Made by a program: the position numbers and the translations under genes. 64,000 nt of DNA from NCBI RefSeq assembly GCF_028209395.1, contig NZ_JAQLDQ010000009.1:8680-72679 (forward strand), given 5' to 3'. This DNA is from Collinsella aerofaciens (lineage in GTDB: Bacteria; Actinomycetota; Coriobacteriia; Coriobacteriales; Coriobacteriaceae). Below are positions 43,963-51,778 of the stretch, piece after piece. The notes under the pieces are model-generated. The model worked only from the letters and a program-made list of their open reading frames with translations. It had not been told where the DNA came from and ran no database searches. The number at the start of each line of letters is the position of its first letter. Within the stretch, counting starts at the first letter, position 1.

Positions 43963-44753
43963 TGCCTATCGGACCTGCGCGTATGCCGCTCTTCGATCAC
44001 CTGGGAGAGCTCCGTCGCCGCCTGACCATCGTGGTCGTCTCGGTGTTTGCCGCAGCTATCGTGCTGTATTTCGCGACGCCTGTTGTGCTCGACATCCTGA
44101 AAGACCCCATCCGCTCCTTTGTGCCGGATGGTAAGTTCTACATCACCACCACGCTCGGCGGCTTTGGCTTGCGCTTCTCGCTGGCCATCAAGATGGCCGC
44201 GGTCATGTGCACGCCCATGATCATCTGGCAGATTCTGGCATTTTTTCTGCCGGCGCTTCGTCCCAACGAGCGCAAGTGGGTCGTGCCCACGGTGCTCGCC
44301 TCGACGGTGCTGTTCTTCCTGGGCGCCATTTTCTGCTACTTCATCATTATCCCGGCAGGCTTTGAGTGGCTCATCGGCGAGACCTCGGCCGTCGCCACGG
44401 CGTGGCCCGATCTGGAGAACTATGTCAACATGGAGCTGCTCTTTATGTTTGGCTTTGGTGTGGCGTTTGAGCTGCCGCTCATCATCTTCTACCTTTCCGT
44501 CTTCCATATTGTGTCCTATGCGGCCTTCCGCAGTGCCTGGCGTTATGTATACGTTGGCCTGCTTGTGGGCTCGGCTGTGATTACGCCCGACGGCTCGCCC
44601 GTTACGCTGGGCCTCATGTATGGCGCCCTGCTCTCGCTCTACGAGATTTCCCTTGCCATCGCCCGTGTGGTCATTACCGCGCGCGAGGGCAAGGAGGGCT
44701 TGTTCGTGAGTCGTCTGGACTTGTTCTCGGACGATGAGGACGACGAGGAGTAA
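43962..44753 (+). CDS. tatC: Sec-independent translocase TatC
   Basis: A 263-residue polytopic membrane protein that recognises twin-arginine signal peptides. Six membrane segments are visible. Family motifs are MPLFDHLGELRRRL near the N-terminus (the conserved HLxELRxR), FGLRFSLAIKM, FFLPALRPNERKW, FGFGVAFELPL with the conserved glutamate, and VITPDGSPVTLGLM. It shares the TAATG junction with the TatA/B gene. hypA starts six bases after its stop, so the Tat and Hyp genes form one operon. Confidence 0.95.
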   Translation: MPIGPARMPLFDHLGELRRRLTIVVVSVFAAAIVLYFATPVVLDILKDPIRSFVPDGKFYITTTLGGFGLRFSLAIKMAAVMCTPMIIWQILAFFLPALRPNERKWVVPTVLASTVLFFLGAIFCYFIIIPAGFEWLIGETSAVATAWPDLENYVNMELLFMFGFGVAFELPLIIFYLSVFHIVSYAAFRSAWRYVYVGLLVGSAVITPDGSPVTLGLMYGALLSLYEISLAIARVVITAREGKEGLFVSRLDLFSDDEDDEE

Positions 44754-44759
44754 ATCGGT

Positions 44760-45116
44760 ATGCACGAGGTTGGCATTGTCAACGGCATACTCGATACAGT
44801 GATTCGCGCGGCGCGTGGGGCGGGGGCCTCGCGCGCTGTTTTGGTAACGCTGCGTATCGGGGATATGACCGAGGTCGTGCGCGAGGCGCTCGACTTTGCA
44901 TGGGAGACATTTCGTGACGAGGACCCGCTCACGCGCGGCTGCGAGCTTGCCGTGGAGGAGGTCCATCCACAAAGCGAGTGCTTGGACTGCGGTGAGGTCT
45001 TTGAGCACGACCGCTTCCATTGTCGCTGCCCCCAATGTGGCGGCGCCAACGTGCGCCTGCTGCACGGTCGCGAGCTCGACATCGCCAGCATCGAGGTCGA
45101 AACTCCCGACAATTAA
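44760..45116 (+). CDS. hypA: Hydrogenase nickel incorporation protein HypA
   Basis: HypA is a nickel metallochaperone for [NiFe] hydrogenase and sometimes urease. The 118-residue protein keeps the nickel-binding N-terminus Met-His-Glu (MHEVGIVNGIL) and the zinc domain with two CxxC pairs (CLDC and CPQC, with an extra HCRC). Length is normal. It follows tatC by six bases and is separated from hypB by a 136-base palindromic element. No hydrogenase structural gene is in the window. Confidence 0.94.
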   Translation: MHEVGIVNGILDTVIRAARGAGASRAVLVTLRIGDMTEVVREALDFAWETFRDEDPLTRGCELAVEEVHPQSECLDCGEVFEHDRFHCRCPQCGGANVRLLHGRELDIASIEVETPDN

Positions 45117-45123
45117 CCAGCCT

Positions 45124-45259
45124 GCCATTTGGGGACGGGGTATAAATGGTAGAAATAGATGTGCCGGGCAGCTTGACATTTCATTTTGATGTGTGCAAGC
45201 AGGCAAAACGGTATATGTCAACGACGAAATCTACCATTTCTACTCCGTCCCCAAATGGC
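45124..45259. repeat. MITE-like element between hypA and hypB, family 5
   Basis: Thirty-base terminal inverted repeats (left from 45124, GCCATTTGGGGACGGGGTAT; right ending 45259) differ at only two positions. The 136-base unit has no coding capacity and lies wholly between the hypA stop and the hypB ribosome site. The interior is AT-richer than the ends. The size and ends look like a small non-autonomous insertion. Confidence 0.8.
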
Positions 45260-45279
45260 AGAAGTAAGGAGTGCCGAGT

Positions 45280-45963
45280 ATGGCCGAGAAAACGATTGAT
45301 ATCGCGTCGCCGATTCTGTCGCGCAATGAGCGCCTGGCAGATCAGCTGCGTCAGCGATTTAATGAGACAAGCACCTATGTGATCAATGTGCTGTCGAGCC
45401 CCGGCTCGGGCAAGACCACTACGATTCTGGGCACCAACGAGCGCCTGCGTGACAAAGCCGGCCTGCGCTGCGCCGTCATCGAGGGCGATATCGCCTCGGA
45501 TGTCGACGCCATCACCATGAAGGAAGCCGGCATGCCCGCCATCCAGATCAACACGGGCGGCCTGTGCCACCTCGAGGGCAACATGATCATGGAGGCCGTT
45601 GACGCCTTCGACCGGGCTGTGGGTCTGGAAAACATCGACGTCATCTTTATCGAAAACGTGGGCAACTTGGTCTGCCCGGTCGACTTTGACCTGGGTGAGA
45701 ACCTGTCCATCATGATCCTCTCGGTGCCCGAGGGCGACGACAAGCCCATCAAGTACCCGGGCATCTTCCAACACGCCGGCGCGCAGCTGCTCAACAAGGT
45801 TGACGTGGCTCCGGCTTTCGATTTTGACATGGATAGGTATACTAAGACACTCGATGACCTCAATCCGCAGGCGCCGCGGTTTGCCGTGAGCGCGCGCAAG
45901 GGCGAGGGCATGGATGCCTGGTGCGATTGGCTCATCTGGCAGATTGAGCAAGCAAGGGCGTAA
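45280..45963 (+). CDS. hypB: Hydrogenase nickel incorporation GTPase HypB
   Basis: HypB is the GTPase that drives nickel delivery during hydrogenase maturation. The 227-residue protein has Walker A LSSPGSGKTTTI, the metal-binding-region GDIASDVDA and GGLCHLEGNM, FIENVGNLVCP, and the nucleotide-specificity NKVD. It lacks the N-terminal CxxCGC motif and any His-rich stretch, so it is the short form without nickel storage capacity. The ATG at 45280 follows TAAGGAG. It is downstream of hypA but separated by the inserted palindromic element. Confidence 0.95.
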   Translation: MAEKTIDIASPILSRNERLADQLRQRFNETSTYVINVLSSPGSGKTTTILGTNERLRDKAGLRCAVIEGDIASDVDAITMKEAGMPAIQINTGGLCHLEGNMIMEAVDAFDRAVGLENIDVIFIENVGNLVCPVDFDLGENLSIMILSVPEGDDKPIKYPGIFQHAGAQLLNKVDVAPAFDFDMDRYTKTLDDLNPQAPRFAVSARKGEGMDAWCDWLIWQIEQARA

Positions 45964-46017
45964 GTCGGCCGCCATACGGGCGGGCGTAGCCGCAGAGATA
46001 CGAGATAGGAGCCTCTT

Positions 46018-48612
46018 TTGAAGCTCATCATCGCCGAGAAAAACGACGCCGCGCGTCAGATCGCCGAGCGTCTGTCCGCGGGCAAGCCCAAAAAGGACAA
46101 GGTGTACAACACCGCCATCTACCGTTTTGAGTGGAAGGGCGAGGAGTGCGTGACGATCGGCCTTGCCGGTCACATCCTCGCGCCCGATTTTTGTGACAGC
46201 GTGCTGTTCGATAAAAAGCTGGGCTGGTATTCGGTCACCGAGGACGGCGAGATGCTGCCGGCCGACATACCCGATGGCCTGGCGCGTCCGCCCTACGACA
46301 CCAAGCGCAAGCCGTTTCTTGCCGATGGCATCTCCATCAAGGGCTGGAAGCTCGAGAGCCTGCCCTATCTCACCTGGGCGCCCGTCATTAAGCTACCGGC
46401 CGAGAAGGAGCTCATTCGTTCGCTCAAGAACCTTGCCAAGAAGTCCGACAGCGTCATCATCGCTACGGACTTCGATCGCGAGGGCGAACTGATCGGTTCG
46501 GACGCCCTCAACAAGGTGCGCGAGGTTGCGCCCGACTTGCCGGTCGCCCGCGCCCAGTATTCTTCGTTTACCAAGGCCGAGATCACGCAGGCCTTCGATA
46601 ACCTTGTCTCGCTCGACCAGAACCTGGCCGACGCCGGCGAGAGCCGTCAGCACATCGATCTCATTTGGGGTGCGGTGCTCACGCGCTACCTGACGCTCGC
46701 CAAGTTTGGCGGCTTTGGCAACGTGCGCTCCGCCGGCCGCGTGCAGACGCCGACGCTTGCCCTGGTGGTCGAGCGCGAACGCGAGCGCATGGCGTTTGTG
46801 CCCGAGGACTATTGGCAGATTCGCGGCATGGGCGCCGCGCAAGGCGCTGCCGAGGACGATCGCTTTAAGATCGCGCACAAGACGGCGCGCTTTACCGACA
46901 AGGATGCTGCTGAGACGGCGTACGGTCACGTTGACGGTGCCAAGACGGCAACCGTCGCCGCGGTGACCAAGCGCTCGCGCAAGCAGCAGCCGCCCACGCC
47001 GTTTGCGACCACCTCGCTGCAGGCTGCCGCCGCAGCCGAGGGTATCTCGCCTGCGCGTACCATGCGCATCGCCGAGTCCCTCTACATGGCGGGCCTCATC
47101 AGCTACCCGCGTGTCGACAATACCGTATACCCCGCGACGCTTGATCTGGGCGCTGTGGTGAGTGACCTTGCAAAGATCAACCCGGCGCTGGCGCCCGTAT
47201 GCAAAAAGGTCCTCGCCGGCCCCATGAAGCCCACGCGCGGCAAGGTCGAGACCACCGACCACCCGCCTATCTATCCCACGGGCGAGGGCGATCCGTCCAC
47301 GCTCGACGGCGGCCAGCGCAAGCTCTACGACCTCATCGCCCGCCGCTTCCTAGCGACGCTTATGGGTCCCGCGACCATCGAAAACACTAAGCTCGAGCTC
47401 GACGTGAACGGTGAGCCGTTCGTGGCTTCGGGCGATGTGCTCGTGACCCCGGGTTTCCGCGAGGCGTATCCGTATGGACTCAAGCGCGATGAGCAGATGC
47501 CGCCGCTGGAGCAGGGCGATACGGTCGACGTGTTCGACATTAAGCTCGAGGCAAAGCAGACCGAGCCGCCCGCGCGCTACAGCCAGGGCAAGCTCGTGCA
47601 GGAGATGGAAAAGCGCGGCCTGGGCACCAAGTCCACGCGCGCGAGCATCATCGAGCGCCTGTACGCCGTGCGCTACCTCAAAAACGATCCCGTGGAGCCG
47701 AGTCAGCTGGGTATCGCCATTATCGATGCACTGTCGCAGTTTGCCCCGCGCATCACGAGCCCCGATATGACCAGTGAGCTCGACGGCGACATGACCCGCG
47801 TCGAGCGCGGCGAGGACACCGAAGAGCATGTCGTGGCGCACTCGCGCGCGCTGCTGGCTGGCGTGCTCGACGAGCTGCTCAAGCACACGCAGGAGCTGGG
47901 CGACGCCATCAGCGACGCCGTCACGGCCGATGCGCGCGTGGGCGCCTGCCCCAAGTGCGGCAAGGACCTGGTTATGAAGACGAGCGCCAAGACCCGCGGC
48001 AGCTTCATTGGCTGCATGGGCTGGCCCGACTGCGATGTGACCTATCCGGTGCCGAGCGGCGTCAAGGTGAGTCCGCTCGAGGGCGAGGCGGCCGTGTGCC
48101 CCGAGTGCGGCGCGCCGCGCATTAAATGCCAGCCGTTCCGTCAGAAGGCCTTTGAGATTTGCGTGAACCCCACGTGCCCCACCAACTACGAGCCTGACCT
48201 TAAGGTGGGCGAGTGCAAGGTGTGCGCCGAGGCCGGACGCCATGGCGACCTGATCGCGCACAAGAGTGAGAAGAGCGGCAAGCGCTTTATCCGCTGCACC
48301 AACTACGATGACTGCGGCGTGAGCTATCCGCTGCCGGCGCGCGGTAAGCTCGAGGCGACGGGTGAGACTTGCCCCGAGTGCGGCGCCCCCATCGTGGTGG
48401 TCAACACGGCGCGCGGCCCGTGGCGCATCTGCGTGAACATGGACTGCCCGACCAAGGAGAAGAAGCCCGCCCGCGGCCGCAAGACCGCGACCAAGGCGAG
48501 CACGGCGAAGAAGACGACGGCGGCCAAGAAGACGACGGCTAAGAAAGCCACTGCCGCCAAGAAGACGACCGCGAAGAAGTCGACTGCCAAGAAAGCAACC
48601 GCCGACAAGTAA
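46018..48612 (+). CDS. Type IA DNA topoisomerase, archaeal-like, with four zinc ribbons and Lys-rich tail
   Basis: An 864-residue type IA topoisomerase that relaxes negative supercoils. The N-terminal Toprim domain (LIIAEKNDAARQIAERL, AGHILAPDF, ATDFDREGELIG) is closer to archaeal TopA than to the bacterial LVIVESPAKA type. The catalytic tyrosine is Tyr363 in GLISYPRVDN. After the core, four cysteine modules (CPKCG...C, CPECG...C, CKVC...C, CPECG...C) follow, then about 50 residues of Lys/Thr/Ala repeats (AKKTTAKKATAAKK). The TTG at 46018 follows ATAGGAG. It lies 54 bases after hypB. Archaeal affinity is judged by eye and needs a tree. Confidence 0.92.
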   Translation: MKLIIAEKNDAARQIAERLSAGKPKKDKVYNTAIYRFEWKGEECVTIGLAGHILAPDFCDSVLFDKKLGWYSVTEDGEMLPADIPDGLARPPYDTKRKPFLADGISIKGWKLESLPYLTWAPVIKLPAEKELIRSLKNLAKKSDSVIIATDFDREGELIGSDALNKVREVAPDLPVARAQYSSFTKAEITQAFDNLVSLDQNLADAGESRQHIDLIWGAVLTRYLTLAKFGGFGNVRSAGRVQTPTLALVVERERERMAFVPEDYWQIRGMGAAQGAAEDDRFKIAHKTARFTDKDAAETAYGHVDGAKTATVAAVTKRSRKQQPPTPFATTSLQAAAAAEGISPARTMRIAESLYMAGLISYPRVDNTVYPATLDLGAVVSDLAKINPALAPVCKKVLAGPMKPTRGKVETTDHPPIYPTGEGDPSTLDGGQRKLYDLIARRFLATLMGPATIENTKLELDVNGEPFVASGDVLVTPGFREAYPYGLKRDEQMPPLEQGDTVDVFDIKLEAKQTEPPARYSQGKLVQEMEKRGLGTKSTRASIIERLYAVRYLKNDPVEPSQLGIAIIDALSQFAPRITSPDMTSELDGDMTRVERGEDTEEHVVAHSRALLAGVLDELLKHTQELGDAISDAVTADARVGACPKCGKDLVMKTSAKTRGSFIGCMGWPDCDVTYPVPSGVKVSPLEGEAAVCPECGAPRIKCQPFRQKAFEICVNPTCPTNYEPDLKVGECKVCAEAGRHGDLIAHKSEKSGKRFIRCTNYDDCGVSYPLPARGKLEATGETCPECGAPIVVVNTARGPWRICVNMDCPTKEKKPARGRKTATKASTAKKTTAAKKTTAKKATAAKKTTAKKSTAKKATADK

Positions 48613-48634
48613 CGGCACAGTCAAAACATTGCCC

Positions 48635-48675
48635 AAAAAAACGAGCGAGGATCCCGCGATCCTCGCTCGTTTTTT
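48635..48675 (+). terminator. Rho-independent terminator after the topoisomerase
   Basis: AAAACGAGCGAGGATC pairs perfectly with GATCCTCGCTCGTTTT around CCGC and ends in six T. Confidence 0.95.
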
Positions 48676-48677
48676 GA

Positions 48678-48735
48678 CCGGCAGCTAGGGACGTTCCTTT
48701 TCTGCTGGCAGTTTAGGAACGTCCCTAACTGCCGG
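48678..48735. repeat. Palindromic element, family 2, copy 1
   Basis: CCGGCAGCTAGGGACGTTCC and the reverse-complement arm ending CTAACTGCCGG form a near-perfect 58-base palindrome with a TTTTCTGCTGGCAGTTTA centre. A nearly identical copy lies at 49800-49857, on the other side of the zinc-ribbon gene. Confidence 0.85.
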
Positions 48736-48753
48736 CTCGGGAACGGCAAAGCA

Positions 48754-49740
48754 CTAGTTCACCTCGACAGGCTTGGCGCCGGGATAGCGCTTCTCAAAAT
48801 CTAGGCGGTACTTATTGTCATTGGTGCCCGCCACGTTGTCGCGCGACAGCGGCGCCACGATCTCATTCTTGTGGTCCTCAGGCTTGGCGTATTTCAGGCT
48901 GATCTCCCAGGCATCACAGATTGCGTCAATGCGGTGATCCAGGTCGTCGTACAGGGCGATGATGTCCTTCCAGGAGCTGTAGTTCTTGGAGCTCGTCGGG
49001 ACGTTTAGGTCCTCGACGATGTCGTAATACTGCTCGATGGTGTCCTCCGTGCGCTCGGCGACGTCGGCGAGATTTTGACGGGTGGTTCGATCCTCTTCCA
49101 GATAGCTGCCGTTGAAGTTCTGCGCGCAGCCACGGACGTAGTTGTCGAGGTCTTCGAGCAAGTCGTAGTATTCGCTCAGTCGGCGGTAGAGATTCTGCTC
49201 GGAGAGCGTTGCTACGCCGCCATCCTCGTCGTCGTCATCGTCATCATCGTCGTACAGGCTGTTGGGATCGCCGAGAGGCTTTATGTCATCGTCGTCGACG
49301 TCATGGTGCAGCTTAGCTACCTCGGCAGTCATCTGCGTGGCGGCGTTGTCGAAAGGCTTGATCACAAAGAAAACGACCAGGGCGATGATGATCGCCACCA
49401 GCACAACAATAACGGCGATAAGCGGCCCGGTGCCGCTCTTTTTGGGAGCGGGGGTCTGTGGCGAAGCGGGCGTGTATGCGGGAGCCGGCTCCTGTTGGGG
49501 CGAGCCGCTCGCGACGGGTATGCGCTGCGTGGTCTCGACGGCCGCGGGGCTTGCGGCGGGGTCGGGGCGATAGGCGAGGGGGTCGTCCGCCTTGGCTTGC
49601 GGCGTATCAAGGGGGCCGGTCTGCTCAAAAGCGGGCTGGCTATCGCTCGCGGTTGTTTGCTCAACGGGTGCACCGCACGAGGTGCAGAACTTGGCATTAT
49701 CTGCAAGAAGCTTGCCGCACGAGGCGCAATACCGAGACAT
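48754..49740 (-). CDS. Zinc-ribbon membrane protein, function unknown
   Basis: A 328-residue single-pass protein. The N-terminal zinc ribbon has Cys5-x2-Cys8 and Cys19-x2-Cys22 (YCASCGK, FCTSCGA), followed by a Pro/Ala/Gln-rich linker to about residue 100 and one membrane segment (106-127). The C-terminal part is probably extracytoplasmic. It has a run of nine acidic residues at about 164-172 and a helical domain with many Tyr/Asp (YRRLSEYYDLLEDLDNYV, EQYYDIVEDL). The start at 49740 follows GAAAGGAG. The gene is flanked on both sides by copies of the same palindrome. Confidence 0.85.
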   Translation of the reverse strand: MSRYCASCGKLLADNAKFCTSCGAPVEQTTASDSQPAFEQTGPLDTPQAKADDPLAYRPDPAASPAAVETTQRIPVASGSPQQEPAPAYTPASPQTPAPKKSGTGPLIAVIVVLVAIIIALVVFFVIKPFDNAATQMTAEVAKLHHDVDDDDIKPLGDPNSLYDDDDDDDDEDGGVATLSEQNLYRRLSEYYDLLEDLDNYVRGCAQNFNGSYLEEDRTTRQNLADVAERTEDTIEQYYDIVEDLNVPTSSKNYSSWKDIIALYDDLDHRIDAICDAWEISLKYAKPEDHKNEIVAPLSRDNVAGTNDNKYRLDFEKRYPGAKPVEVN

Positions 49741-49799
49741 TGCCACTCCTTTCGCCACATTTCAATGCAATACGACGATTATACCCAGCACCCCAAAAA

Positions 49800-49857
49800 G
49801 CCGGCAGTTGGGGACGTTCCTTTTCTGCCGGCAGTTTAGGAACGTCCCTAACTGCCA
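49800..49857. repeat. Palindromic element, family 2, copy 2
   Basis: GCCGGCAGTTGGGGACGTTC through AACGTCCCTAACTGCC repeats the element at 48678-48735 with about four changes. Two more GCCGGCAG strings in the centre give it a symmetrical two-hairpin shape. Confidence 0.85.
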
Positions 49858-49965
49858 CCTGAGTAGCCATTGGCTAGGTGGGATTTGGGACGCGCCGAGC
49901 ACTGGGGTATCATGGCTTGGTTGATATATCTGCATTTACGCGCCTTGTAGGAAGGGGCTGCGCCC

Positions 49966-50649
49966 ATGGCTTTTGAGCCCGCTCAACATAGCTTTATCAC
50001 GCTCGAGGGCGTCGATGGCGCCGGCAAGTCCACGCAGGCGCGCCTGCTTGCCCGTGCGCTCGAGCTCGCTGGCTACCAGGTTGTGAGCCTGCGCGAGCCG
50101 GGCGGTACCGCCATCAGCGAAAAGATCCGTGCTCTGCTGCTCGACCCCGCCAATACGGCGATGGGCGACACCTGCGAGTTGTTGCTCTACGAGGCCGCGC
50201 GCGCCCAGTTGGTGCACGAGGTCATCGCGCCTGCCCTTGCTGCCGGCAAGGTGGTCCTGTGCGACCGCTTCTACGATTCCACGACCTGCTACCAGGCGTT
50301 TGCCGATGGCCTCGCTCGCCAGATAGTGCGCGATGCCAATAACCTGGCCGTCGCGGGGACGCACCCGGCGCTCACACTCGTCTATCACATCACGCCCGAG
50401 CAGGCGGCGCTGCGCATGGCAGCCCGTGGCGCGGCAGATCGCATGGAGGCTAAGGGCATGGCCTTCCAAGAGCGTGTCTACCAGGGTTTTTGCGCAATTG
50501 CCGCCGAGGAGCCAAACCGCGTAAAGCTCATCGACGCGACCGCGTCCATCGAGGACGTATTCGCACAGACGGTCGAGCAGGTTCGCGCCTACGGCCTCGA
50601 CATTTCCCAGGATGCCGTCGCTGTCGCGCTAGCCCAGGAGGCCGAGTAA
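49966..50649 (+). CDS. tmk: Thymidylate kinase
   Basis: Tmk phosphorylates dTMP to dTDP. The 227-residue protein has the P-loop FITLEGVDGAGKSTQ, the substrate motif LREPGGTAISEKIR, and CDRFYDSTTCYQ (DRY/F-type aspartate-arginine). The lid region carries ARGAADRMEAKGMAF. The ATG follows TAGGAAGGGG. It is the first gene of the tmk-holB-ricT operon, with holB starting one base after the stop. Confidence 0.96.
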   Translation: MAFEPAQHSFITLEGVDGAGKSTQARLLARALELAGYQVVSLREPGGTAISEKIRALLLDPANTAMGDTCELLLYEAARAQLVHEVIAPALAAGKVVLCDRFYDSTTCYQAFADGLARQIVRDANNLAVAGTHPALTLVYHITPEQAALRMAARGAADRMEAKGMAFQERVYQGFCAIAAEEPNRVKLIDATASIEDVFAQTVEQVRAYGLDISQDAVAVALAQEAE

Positions 50650-50650
50650 C

Positions 50651-51778
50651 ATGGCCCCCGCTCAGGCAAGCCTGCTGGCCAAGCTTGACACCCAAGAGCG
50701 CGTGCGCGACTTTTTGACCAATGCCGTCGCCAGCGGTCGCGCATCGCACGCCTACCTGTTTTTGGGCGCGCCCGGCGCGGGCAAGCTCGACGCCGCGTGG
50801 GCGCTCGCCCAAGCCTTCCTGTGCGAGCAGGATGGCTGCGGCTCATGCGATAGCTGCGTGCGCGTCGCCCGCCATACGCACCCCGACGTGCACTATTACA
50901 CGCCCGAGAGCGCCACGGGCTACCTCATCGCCCAGACGCGCGAGCTACTCGACGACGTGCCCCTGGCGCCCATCCGCGCCAAGGCCAAGGTCTACATCAT
51001 CGACCGTGCCGAGCAGCTGCGCGCCAACACCGCCAACGCACTGCTCAAAACACTCGAGGAGCCGCCCGAGGGCGTTATGTTTATCTTGCTGGGCACCTCG
51101 GCAGACGTGATGTTGCCCACCATCGTGAGCCGCTGCCAGTGCGTGCCGTTTCGGCTGGTGTCGCCCGCCGTCGCCGCGCAGGCCGTGAGCCGCGCCACCG
51201 GTCAGGACCCTGCGCGTTGCCGCATGGCCGTCGCCGTAGCGGGAAGCCCCACGCGTGGCATCGAGTTCCTCAAGAGCGCCGAGCGTCAGGACGCCCGCCG
51301 TCAGATGGTTCGCGCCATCGATTCGCTCATCGCCGCCGACGAGGCCGACGTGCTCAGCCGCGCCAAGTCACTCATCGTCGCCGTTAAGGCGCCGCTCGCC
51401 GAGGTCAAGTCCACACAGGAAAAGGTGCTCGAGCAAAATGCCGATTACCTGTCGCGTGGAGCATTGAAGCAGCTTGAGGACCGCAACAAGCGCGAACTCA
51501 ACGCGCGCGAGCGTTCGGGTATCATGGAAGCGCTGGCGAGCGCGCGGACGCTCATGCGCGACGTGCTGCTGACACTTCAGGACGAGGCAGCCGACGTGGT
51601 GAACGAAGACGTGCGCGACACGATCGGTCGGCTTGCCGCCGCGACCAATGTTGCGGGTGCCACGCGGGCGCTCGAGGCAGTCGCGACCGCCGAGCGCAAC
51701 ATCGCCAGAAACGTTACTCCCCAGCTGGCCATCGAGGTCATGCTGTTCGATATCAGGAAGGCACTGAAATGCCGTTAG
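50651..51778 (+). CDS. holB: DNA polymerase III subunit delta prime
   Basis: A 375-residue AAA+ clamp-loader subunit. Walker A is degenerate (LGAPGAGKLDAAWALA), as expected for delta prime, which does not need to hydrolyse ATP. The zinc cluster is CEQDGCGSCDSCVRVA with HTHPDVHY. Further matches are KVYIIDRAEQL, ANALLKTLEEPPEG and the arginine-finger region TIVSRCQ. It starts one base after tmk and overlaps ricT by ten bases, a conserved arrangement. Confidence 0.95.
   Translation: MAPAQASLLAKLDTQERVRDFLTNAVASGRASHAYLFLGAPGAGKLDAAWALAQAFLCEQDGCGSCDSCVRVARHTHPDVHYYTPESATGYLIAQTRELLDDVPLAPIRAKAKVYIIDRAEQLRANTANALLKTLEEPPEGVMFILLGTSADVMLPTIVSRCQCVPFRLVSPAVAAQAVSRATGQDPARCRMAVAVAGSPTRGIEFLKSAERQDARRQMVRAIDSLIAADEADVLSRAKSLIVAVKAPLAEVKSTQEKVLEQNADYLSRGALKQLEDRNKRELNARERSGIMEALASARTLMRDVLLTLQDEAADVVNEDVRDTIGRLAAATNVAGATRALEAVATAERNIARNVTPQLAIEVMLFDIRKALKCR

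Noticed and set aside
48470..48612. Short tandem DNA repeats suggesting a repeat array
   Set aside because: They encode the Lys/Thr/Ala tail of the topoisomerase; spacing follows codons and is not CRISPR-like.
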